A DNA stretch of 5,167 bases, from positions 1 to 5,167 of the forward strand of contig JANNKX010000107.1 in assembly GCA_031396505.1 (NCBI GenBank), read 5' to 3'. This DNA comes from JAAFHS01 sp031396505 (GTDB lineage Bacteria > Pseudomonadota > Alphaproteobacteria > Rhodobacterales > Rhodobacteraceae). The stretch's first letter is position 1, and each line of letters opens with the position of its first letter. The notes under the pieces are model-generated. The model searched no databases. It worked only from the letters and a program-made list of their open reading frames with translations, and was not told the DNA's origin. This document shows, one piece after another, positions 1-5,167 of this stretch. The position numbers and the translations under genes are program-made.

Positions 1-1364
1 TCGGGCATTCCACGGGTGCGGAGGTTGCGGCGGGCACGGCGTTTGAGACGGCACCCTTGATTGCGGCGGTGTCTGTGGCGGGGCTGAACGGTATCGGGGC
101 GGTGTTTCAGCGCGATATCAGGGATCGGGTTGTGACATGGCCCGACCGTGCGCGCGCACGGCCGGTGCATTACAACTGCTGGGAGGCGGTGTATTTCAAG
201 CATGATCTGGCGGAACTGTCCGAAATGGCAGACCGTGCGGCGGCCATCGGGGCGGAACGCTTTGTGCTGGACGATGGCTGGTTCGGGCGGCGGGATGATG
301 ACACGTCGTCCTTGGGCGATTGGGTCGTGGACCGGGCCAAATGGCCGGATGGGCTGCACCCGCTGATCGCGCATGTGCACAGTCTGGGCATGACATTCGG
401 GCTGTGGTTTGAGCCAGAGATGGTGAACCCCGACAGCGACCTTGCGCGCGCCCATCCCGACTGGACGCTGGGGCGGCAAGACCAGATCCTTGGGCGGCAT
501 CAGATGGTGCTGAACATGGGGCTGGCGGCGGTGCAGGACCACCTGTTCGTGGCGATTTCGGCGGTACTGGCGGAATACGCCATCGACTATATCAAATGGG
601 ATCACAACCGGTTGCTGCCAGTGGTGGATGCCGACCAGACACGCGGGATTTATGCGCTGCTGGCGCGCCTGCGCGCCGCCCATCCGGGGGTGGAGATTGA
701 AAGCTGCGCGTCGGGTGGTGGGCGGATTGATGCGGGGATTTTGGCGCATACGCATCGCGTGTGGCTGTCGGACAGCAATGACGCGCTGGAACGGTTGCGG
801 ATGCAAGCTGACGCGGCGCTGTTTTTGCCCGCCTGCATTACCGGATCGCATGTCGGGCCGCGCACATCGCATACGTCAGGGCGCGTGCTGCCGATGGCGT
901 TCCGGGCCTGGGTCGCGGCTCAGCGCCACATGGGGTTCGAGATGGACCTGCGTGAGTTGACGCAAGATGAGGCGGCATTGCTGACCATGGTGGCAACCTG
1001 GTGGAAGGCGAACCGGGAGTGGATGATGGCGGGCACGATTCATCGGCTGGATTCATGCGATCCTGCGGTCATCGCAGAACTGCAGATCGCGACGGACGGT
1101 GCGCAATTCGTGGTGTTTGCGGGGCAAGCCGAAACATCGGTACAAACCTTGCCGCGCCCCTTGCGGCTGACCGGGCTTGATCCCGCCGCACGCTACCGCG
1201 TGGCCTTGAAGAACCCGCAGGATGCCGCGAAACAAAGCCGGGGGCCGGTGGCGCTGCGGTCAGGCGCGCTGACGTTGTCGGGGGCGGCGCTGATGCAGCA
1301 GGGGGTGATGTTGCCTGTGGCATGGCCCGCGACGATGTGGGTGGTGGAAGGGGAGCGGCTGTGA
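1..1364 (+). CDS. Alpha-galactosidase, GH36 family (5'-truncated by the window edge)
   Basis: This enzyme hydrolyses terminal alpha-linked galactose from substrates such as melibiose and raffinose-type oligosaccharides. The frame is open from the window edge (first full codon at base 3) to TGA at 1362-1364, giving 453 visible residues. Bacterial GH36 enzymes usually have about 700, so the N-terminal beta-domain and part of its linker are missing. The TTG at 57 is internal, because homologous-looking sequence (FETAPL) continues upstream of it. Visible GH36 landmarks, in order, are NCWEAVYF, DDGWFG (270-287) followed by DDTSSLGDW, LWFEPEM (about 402-422), KWDHNR with the predicted nucleophile Asp at 600-602, SCASGGGR (702-725), and SDSNDALERL, whose first Asp (771-773) is the predicted acid/base. 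The C-terminal beta-sandwich follows and appears intact. I see no signal peptide, but the true N-terminus is not visible. The next gene begins on the last base of the stop codon. Family assignment is secure; exact substrate is inferred. Confidence 0.95.
   Translation, partial: GHSTGAEVAAGTAFETAPLIAAVSVAGLNGIGAVFQRDIRDRVVTWPDRARARPVHYNCWEAVYFKHDLAELSEMADRAAAIGAERFVLDDGWFGRRDDDTSSLGDWVVDRAKWPDGLHPLIAHVHSLGMTFGLWFEPEMVNPDSDLARAHPDWTLGRQDQILGRHQMVLNMGLAAVQDHLFVAISAVLAEYAIDYIKWDHNRLLPVVDADQTRGIYALLARLRAAHPGVEIESCASGGGRIDAGILAHTHRVWLSDSNDALERLRMQADAALFLPACITGSHVGPRTSHTSGRVLPMAFRAWVAAQRHMGFEMDLRELTQDEAALLTMVATWWKANREWMMAGTIHRLDSCDPAVIAELQIATDGAQFVVFAGQAETSVQTLPRPLRLTGLDPAARYRVALKNPQDAAKQSRGPVALRSGALTLSGAALMQQGVMLPVAWPATMWVVEGERL
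1346..1355 (+). promoter_or_regulatory. Shine-Dalgarno sequence of the dehydrogenase gene
   Basis: A purine-rich GGAAGGGGAG lies 8 bases before the ATG at 1364, inside the last codons of the alpha-galactosidase gene. It is the strongest ribosome-binding site in the window. It favours the ATG at 1364 over the in-frame upstream ATG at 1322, which would add 14 low-complexity residues with no SDR character. Confidence 0.65.
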
Positions 1365-2134
1365 TGGATGATCTGGCCATCTATGGCGATCTGAAAGGGC
1401 AGTCGGTGTTCATCACCGGGGGCGGATCGGGGATTGGGGCGGCGATCACAGAAGCCTTTCTGCGCCAGGGTGCGCAGGTCGCGTTTTGCCAGCGGTCGGA
1501 CGCCAGCGCGTTTTGTGACACGATGCAGGCGGCGACGGGCGCACGGCCCTTGTTCCTGCCGTGCGACATTACCGACATGACGGCTTTGCAGGCAACGCTT
1601 GCCGACGCCGCAGCGGCGCATGGGCCAATTTCGGTGCTGGTGAACAATGCCGCCAATGACAAGCGGCATGATACGCTGACGGTGGACGCGGGTTTCTGGG
1701 ACTGGTCGATGGCGATCAACCTGAAGGCCTATTTCTTTGCCGCCCAAGCCGTCATTCCGGGGATGCAGGCGATGGGCGGCGGGGCGATCATCAATTTCAC
1801 CTCGATCAGTTACATGATGGCGACAGTGGGCTATGCGGCCTATATCGCGGCAAATGCGGGGATCAACGGGTTGACGCGCACGCTGGCGCGGGAATTCGGG
1901 CCGGACCATATCCGGGTGAACGCGCTTGCCCCCGGCTGGGTGCTGACGCAAAAGCAGCGCGATTTGTGGGTGACGCCGGAAGGGCTTGCCGGGCATCTGG
2001 CACGGCAGTGCATCCCGGAGGCGCTGGTGGAAAGTGACATCGTGGGTGGTGTGCTGTTTCTGGCATCACGCACGTCGCGGATGATGACGGGGCAGGCGTT
2101 GGTGATTGATGGCGGGGTGGTGGTGACAGGATGA
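1364..2134 (+). CDS. SDR-family oxidoreductase, probable galactose (sugar) 1-dehydrogenase with altered active site
   Basis: This is a 256-residue classical short-chain dehydrogenase. In this operon it most likely oxidises galactose to galactonolactone with NAD(P)+; that role is inferred from its neighbours. Visible motifs are the Rossmann glycine motif TGGGSGIG (residues 18-25), NNAANDKRH (94-102, a form I associate with sugar-dehydrogenase SDRs), the active-site Asn in INL (Asn119), Ser147, Tyr160, the APGW segment after the active site, and a C-terminal IDGGVVVTG. The length is normal. The oddity is that the YxxxK motif reads YIAAN, so the catalytic Lys is Asn164 (AAT, 1853-1855). The end of the second beta-strand has Gln43-Arg44 where NAD-preferring relatives have Asp. 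The frame is otherwise clean, with no stop or frameshift. The start at ATG 1364 is chosen for its Shine-Dalgarno sequence and the 1-base overlap with the preceding stop. Alternatives are an SDR acting on another sugar or sugar acid, or a catalytically impaired copy. Confidence 0.85.
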   Translation: MDDLAIYGDLKGQSVFITGGGSGIGAAITEAFLRQGAQVAFCQRSDASAFCDTMQAATGARPLFLPCDITDMTALQATLADAAAAHGPISVLVNNAANDKRHDTLTVDAGFWDWSMAINLKAYFFAAQAVIPGMQAMGGGAIINFTSISYMMATVGYAAYIAANAGINGLTRTLAREFGPDHIRVNALAPGWVLTQKQRDLWVTPEGLAGHLARQCIPEALVESDIVGGVLFLASRTSRMMTGQALVIDGGVVVTG

Positions 2135-3036
2135 CACCTGATTGGATCGCGGTTGACTGGATAGCCGTAGACTGGGGCACGTCGAACCTGCGCGCATGGC
2201 GCGTGGGGCCGCAGGGCGTTGTGGCGCAGGCGTCGTCGGACGACGGGATGGGCAAACTGGACCGCGATCAGTTCGAGGCCGCCTTGCTGCGCCTGATCGG
2301 CCCATGGCTTGCGGGGCCGATGACGGTCATTGCCTGTGGCATGGTCGGGTCACGGCAAGGCTGGCATGAGGCCCCCTACCGGACTGTTCCCTGTGTGCCG
2401 CTTGCACGCGATGCCCTGGTCACTGTGCCGACGCATGATCCGCGCCTGACCGTACATGTCGCCCCCGGTTTGCGTCAGTTGGTGCCCGCAGATGTGATGC
2501 GCGGCGAAGAAACCCAGATCGCGGGCGCGCTGGCCCTTGGCGCGCTGGATGGGGTGATCTGCCTGCCCGGCACGCATTCGAAATGGGCGCAGATCAGTGC
2601 GGGCGAGGTGATCAGTTTTCAGACCTTCATGACGGGCGAGATGTTTGCCCTGCTGTCGACGCAGTCGGTGTTGCGGCATGGGATGGCGGGGGATGGTTGG
2701 GATGATGCGGCATTTGATGCAGCACTTTCGGATGCGCTGTCGCGACCCGAACGCATCGCGGCACGCCTGTTCGGTTTGCGTGCCGAGGGCCTGATTGCCG
2801 GGCTTGCACCTGCGGCTGCACGATCACGGCTTTCGGGCCTGCTGATCGGGGTCGAGCTTGCGGCGTCAAAGCCCTATTGGCTGGGGCAGGCCGTAACGAT
2901 CATCGGGGCAGAAGGCCTTGCTGCCACCTATGCGCGCGCGCTTTTGGCGCAGGGGGTCAAGGCGGCGCTGATCCCGGCCACGGATTGCACCCTTGCGGGC
3001 CTTGCCAGCCTGCATCAGCCGGAACATGCCCGATGA
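2131..3036 (+). CDS. dgoK: 2-dehydro-3-deoxygalactonokinase
   Basis: This cytoplasmic kinase phosphorylates 2-dehydro-3-deoxy-D-galactonate (KDGal) to its 6-phosphate using ATP (EC 2.7.1.58), the step before the DgoA aldolase. The 301 residues match the usual DgoK length of about 300. Visible conserved blocks are DWGTSNLRAW (14-23, the N-terminal nucleotide-binding loop of this sugar-kinase family), CGMVGSRQGW followed by EAPY, DVMRGEETQ (121-129), PGTHSKW (146-152), TFMTGEMF (165-172) and a C-terminal IIGAEGLAATYARAL. The ATG at 2131 overlaps the dehydrogenase stop by 4 bases (ATGA). It is the only usable start ahead of the DWGTS loop, because the next in-frame GTG lies after it. Upstream Shine-Dalgarno complementarity is weak, which fits translational coupling. 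An extra DWIAV unit precedes the loop. The next gene, dgoA, again overlaps by 4 bases, and the kinase-aldolase pairing supports the assignment. Confidence 0.95.
   Translation: MTPDWIAVDWIAVDWGTSNLRAWRVGPQGVVAQASSDDGMGKLDRDQFEAALLRLIGPWLAGPMTVIACGMVGSRQGWHEAPYRTVPCVPLARDALVTVPTHDPRLTVHVAPGLRQLVPADVMRGEETQIAGALALGALDGVICLPGTHSKWAQISAGEVISFQTFMTGEMFALLSTQSVLRHGMAGDGWDDAAFDAALSDALSRPERIAARLFGLRAEGLIAGLAPAAARSRLSGLLIGVELAASKPYWLGQAVTIIGAEGLAATYARALLAQGVKAALIPATDCTLAGLASLHQPEHAR
2140..2175 (+). repeat. 15-bp in-frame tandem repeat encoding DWIAV-DWIAV-DW
   Basis: Two complete 15-bp units (2140-2154 and 2155-2169) and the first 6 bases of a third encode DWIAV, DWIAV and DW at the start of DgoK. The two full units differ at four positions, all synonymous third codon positions (GAT/GAC, ATC/ATA, GCG/GCC, GTT/GTA). 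The repeat is therefore identical in protein but not in DNA. The last unit runs into the conserved DWGTS loop. Confidence 0.8.
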
Positions 3037-3641
3037 CCCATTTGCCCCTTATCGCCATTCTGCGCGGCATCTCGCCGGACGAGGCCGAAGCCGTTACCGA
3101 GGCGCTTATCGAGGCGGGTATCACCCGTATCGAAGTGCCGCTGAACTCGCCGCATCCCCTGACGTCGATCCGTGCGATGGTGCGCGGGTTCGGCGCGTAT
3201 GCCCAGATCGGCGCGGGCACTGTCCTTAGCATCCGCGATGTGCACGAGGTCCGCGATGCCGGGGGCACGCTGATCGTATCGCCGAATTGCGACGCGGAAG
3301 TGATCGCGGCCACCAAAGCCGCCGGATTGGCAAGCTGGCCGGGGGTGATGACCCCGACCGAGTGCTTTGCAGCACTCAAAGCCGGGGCTGACGGGTTGAA
3401 GATATTCCCGGCCGGTCTGATCGGCCCAAAGGGCCTTACGGCGATCCGCGCTGTTCTGCCACGCATGACCCAGGTCTATGCCGTAGGTGGCGCAGGCCCC
3501 GACAATTTCGCCGAATGGATCGCCGCCGGGGCAGATGGTTTCGGGATCGGCACCGCCCTTTACACCCCCGGCCTGACCGTCGCCGAAATTGCCGTGCGGG
3601 CGGCCACAATCGTCACTGCATACGAATCCGCAATCCAATGA
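3033..3641 (+). CDS. dgoA: 2-dehydro-3-deoxy-6-phosphogalactonate aldolase
   Basis: This is a class I aldolase of the KDPG/KDPGal aldolase family. It cleaves 2-keto-3-deoxy-6-phosphogalactonate to pyruvate and D-glyceraldehyde 3-phosphate (EC 4.1.2.21), feeding central metabolism. The 202 residues match the family. Visible features are the N-terminal ILRGI strand, the catalytic Glu34 in RIEVPLNSP, GAGTVL (60-65), SPNCD, PGVMTPTE (103-110), the Schiff-base Lys123 in GLKIFPA, and a phosphate-binding AVGGAGPDN segment followed by GADGFGIGTALY. The IEVPLNSP block and adjacency to dgoK favour the galactonate enzyme over KDPG aldolase (Eda). The ATG at 3033 overlaps the dgoK stop by 4 bases; the open frame extends further upstream, but that part is dgoK sequence in another frame. 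The start is preceded only by a weak GGA-containing site, so coupling with dgoK is likely. Confidence 0.95.
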   Translation: MTHLPLIAILRGISPDEAEAVTEALIEAGITRIEVPLNSPHPLTSIRAMVRGFGAYAQIGAGTVLSIRDVHEVRDAGGTLIVSPNCDAEVIAATKAAGLASWPGVMTPTECFAALKAGADGLKIFPAGLIGPKGLTAIRAVLPRMTQVYAVGGAGPDNFAEWIAAGADGFGIGTALYTPGLTVAEIAVRAATIVTAYESAIQ

Positions 3642-4495
3642 CCAACGTGTTTGACAATCGCCGGTGCGAACTTGGCGAAGGTCCGCTGTGGCACCCAAAA
3701 CGAAGCCAGTTGTACTGGTTTGATATCATTGGCAAGCGGTTGATGACCGCAGGCGCGGATGGCCCGCAAGAATGGCATTTTGCACATATGGTGTCGGCTG
3801 CGGGTTGGGTGAGCGCAAAAGAGCTGTTAATCGCATCGGAAGTGGCGTTGTTCCGGTTTAATCTGGAAAGCGGCACGCGCAGAGATATGGTGCTTCTTGA
3901 CGCGAACAATTCTGTGACGCGGCCCAATGACGGGCGGGCGGACCCATATGGCGGGTTCTGGATCGGCACGATGGGCAAGAAGGCCGAAAAGGGCGCGGGG
4001 GCGATCTGGCGCAATTACCGGGGGACGCTGCGCAGGTTGTATGGCGGGATCAGCATTCCCAACAGCATCAGCTTTCCACCCGGTGGGCAAGTCGCGCACT
4101 TTACGGACAGCGCAGATGGCCGCGTCATGCGCGTGGCCCTTGATGCCGATGGCTGGCCGATTGGTGAGCCTGCGGTGTATCTGGATTTCACGGGTCAGGA
4201 TGGCGAACCTGATGGGGCTGTCTGCGATGCCGAAGGCAGGTTTTGGGTTGCCCTGTGGGGTGCAGGCCGGGTGGCCTGCTATGCGCCTGATGGCGCGCTG
4301 GTGCAAAGCATCAGCTTTGATGCGCCCCACACCTCTTGCCCGGCGTTCGGCGGCCCCGACATGACCACGCTTTACTGCACGACCGCCCTTGAGGGAATGG
4401 ACCCTGCGGCTCGCACGGCACATCCGCGCGCGGGCATGACCTTTGCCGCAGCCGATGTCGCGCGCGGCCAACCCGAATATCAGGTGATCTTATGA
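3638..4495 (+). CDS. SMP-30/gluconolactonase-family sugar lactonase, probable galactonolactonase
   Basis: This is a 285-residue six-bladed beta-propeller lactonase of the SMP-30/gluconolactonase/LRE family (regucalcin relatives). The family uses a divalent metal to open aldonolactones. Here the likely substrate is galactono-lactone made by the dehydrogenase, giving galactonate; this is inferred from context. Predicted metal ligands are Glu14 in LGEGPLWHP, Asn142 in IPNSISF and Asp192 in EPDGAVCD. Asn97 in RPNDGRADPYGGFWIGTM matches the substrate-side Asn motif of the family. The C-terminal block AGMTFAAADVARGQPE is typical of bacterial members. The ATG at 3638 overlaps the dgoA stop by 4 bases. 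No Shine-Dalgarno sequence is apparent before it, so translation probably depends on ribosomes finishing dgoA. No signal peptide is seen, so a cytoplasmic location is expected. A related arabino- or gluconolactonase specificity cannot be excluded. Confidence 0.9.
   Translation: MTNVFDNRRCELGEGPLWHPKRSQLYWFDIIGKRLMTAGADGPQEWHFAHMVSAAGWVSAKELLIASEVALFRFNLESGTRRDMVLLDANNSVTRPNDGRADPYGGFWIGTMGKKAEKGAGAIWRNYRGTLRRLYGGISIPNSISFPPGGQVAHFTDSADGRVMRVALDADGWPIGEPAVYLDFTGQDGEPDGAVCDAEGRFWVALWGAGRVACYAPDGALVQSISFDAPHTSCPAFGGPDMTTLYCTTALEGMDPAARTAHPRAGMTFAAADVARGQPEYQVIL
4482..4487 (+). promoter_or_regulatory. Shine-Dalgarno sequence of the GH42 beta-galactosidase gene
   Basis: AGGTGA lies 4 bases before the ATG at 4492, within the last codons of the lactonase gene. 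The spacing is short but workable. It supports the ATG at 4492 as the start, together with the ATGA overlap and the family-typical N-terminus that follows. Confidence 0.5.
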
Positions 4496-5167
4496 AACGC
4501 ACGCTTGGCGTTTGCTATTACCCCGAACACTGGCCCGAGGCACAATGGACGGAAGATGCCGCGCGAATGAAGGCGCTTGGCCTGACTTGGGTGCGCATCG
4601 GCGAGTTTGCCTGGAGCCGGATGGAGCCGGTGCCGGGCACCTATGACTGGGCGTGGCTTGACCGGGCGATTGATGTGCTGGGCAAGGCGGGGTTGCAGGT
4701 GGTGCTGGGCACGCCGACAGCGACGCCGCCACGCTGGATGATCGACCGGCATCCGGACATGCTGGCCGTGGATGCGCAGGGGCGCGTGCGTGGCTTTGGG
4801 TCGCGGCGGCACTATTGTTTTTCGCACCGGGGATATCGGGCGGAATGCGCGCGGATCGTGGCGGCGATGGCGGAACGCTATGGGAAGAACCCGCATGTTG
4901 CGGCATGGCAGACGGATAATGAATATGCCTGCCACGACACCACCCTGTCTTATTCGGATGCCGCGAAAGGCGCATTTCGCAACTGGTGCGCGCAGCGCTA
5001 TCAATCGCCCGATGCGCTGAACCGGGCCTGGGGCAATGTGTTCTGGTCGATGGAATATGCGGGCTTTGAAGATATCGGCCTGCCGAACCTGACGGTGACG
5101 GAAGCCAACCCTTCGCATGTGATGGCGTTCCGGCGGTTTGCGAGCGATGAGGTGGTCAGTTTCAACA
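4492..5167 (+). CDS. Beta-galactosidase, GH42 family (3'-truncated by the window edge)
   Basis: This enzyme hydrolyses terminal beta-linked galactose. The frame is open from ATG 4492 to the window end, showing 225 residues of a family that usually has about 640-690, so roughly the first third. The N-terminus LGVCYYPEHWPEAQW is diagnostic of GH42. The TIM-barrel continues through GLTWVRIGEFAWSRMEP, GTPTATPPRWM, RRHYCFS and WQTDNEY, where Glu144 (codon 4921-4923) is the predicted acid/base. The nucleophile Glu lies beyond the window. Cys109 corresponds to one zinc-site cysteine of Thermus A4 beta-galactosidase, but the other three positions read Ser153, Ser155 and Ala158. No signal peptide is present, so the enzyme is probably cytoplasmic and would act on imported oligosaccharides. 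The ATG overlaps the lactonase stop by 4 bases. Family assignment is secure; the preferred substrate is unknown. Confidence 0.95.
   Translation, partial: MKRTLGVCYYPEHWPEAQWTEDAARMKALGLTWVRIGEFAWSRMEPVPGTYDWAWLDRAIDVLGKAGLQVVLGTPTATPPRWMIDRHPDMLAVDAQGRVRGFGSRRHYCFSHRGYRAECARIVAAMAERYGKNPHVAAWQTDNEYACHDTTLSYSDAAKGAFRNWCAQRYQSPDALNRAWGNVFWSMEYAGFEDIGLPNLTVTEANPSHVMAFRRFASDEVVSFN

Noticed and set aside
57..62. TTG as a possible start of the alpha-galactosidase
   Set aside because: The frame is open to the window edge and the codons before it continue the GH36 sequence, so the gene starts upstream of the window.
1193..1996. Long minus-strand open frame of 267 codons, plus other minus-strand frames across the window
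   Set aside because: These lie opposite well-recognised genes, are rich in Arg, Pro, His and Ala, show no family motifs, and are expected from G+C-rich codon usage.
2877..3032. Upstream in-frame extension of dgoA
   Set aside because: This stretch is dgoK in another frame. Its translation is low-complexity and unlike any aldolase N-terminus, while ATG 3033 gives a family-length protein.
3360..3377. Perfect 7-bp inverted repeat with a 4-base loop (GAGTGCT / AGCACTC), resembling a terminator hairpin
   Set aside because: It lies inside dgoA, has no following T-run, and encodes conserved aldolase sequence, so a chance coding hairpin is more likely.
3423..3435. Short GGCCC-AAA-GGGCC palindrome
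   Set aside because: Five-base stems are common at this G+C content; it sits in the dgoA coding region with no T-tract or operator context.
3515..3637. Upstream in-frame extension of the lactonase
   Set aside because: The extension is arginine-rich shadow sequence of dgoA. ATG 3638 gives the expected N-terminus with the first metal-ligand Glu near residue 14.
1..5167. tRNA or rRNA genes, CRISPR repeats, insertion-sequence ends, riboswitches or promoters
   Set aside because: The window is fully occupied by overlapping plus-strand genes and I found no repeat array, terminal inverted repeats, RNA-gene signature or intergenic space to hold them.

Overview
The window is a G+C-rich stretch that is coding on the plus strand from end to end. 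It carries six consecutive genes, of which four are complete, the first lacks its 5' end and the last lacks its 3' end. There is no intergenic DNA: one junction overlaps by 1 base (TGATG) and four by 4 bases (ATGA). Base composition, protein style and gene order suggest an alphaproteobacterium, possibly of the Rhodobacterales or a relative. That placement is an inference; the window has no rRNA or other phylogenetic marker.

Layout, left to right: (1) the C-terminal two thirds of a GH36 alpha-galactosidase, 1-1364; (2) a classical short-chain dehydrogenase, probably a sugar 1-dehydrogenase, 1364-2134; (3) 2-dehydro-3-deoxygalactonokinase, dgoK, 2131-3036; (4) 2-dehydro-3-deoxy-6-phosphogalactonate aldolase, dgoA, 3033-3641; (5) an SMP-30/gluconolactonase-family sugar lactonase, 3638-4495; (6) the N-terminal part of a GH42 beta-galactosidase, 4492 to the window end.

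Together the genes read as a galactoside-utilisation operon using the oxidative De Ley-Doudoroff route. The two glycosidases release galactose from alpha- and beta-galactosides. The dehydrogenase and lactonase would turn it into galactonate. After dehydration to 2-keto-3-deoxygalactonate (KDGal), DgoK phosphorylates the product and DgoA cleaves it to pyruvate and glyceraldehyde 3-phosphate. The galactonate dehydratase, the transporter and the regulator are not in the window and presumably lie outside it or elsewhere in the genome.

I see no undescribed system here. The observation most worth checking is in the dehydrogenase: the catalytic YxxxK lysine reads as asparagine (codon AAT at 1853-1855) while the other catalytic residues are intact. 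Lesser points are an in-frame five-residue tandem repeat at the DgoK N-terminus and the absence of three of the four zinc-site cysteines in the GH42 enzyme. No promoter, terminator, RNA gene, mobile element or CRISPR array was found.
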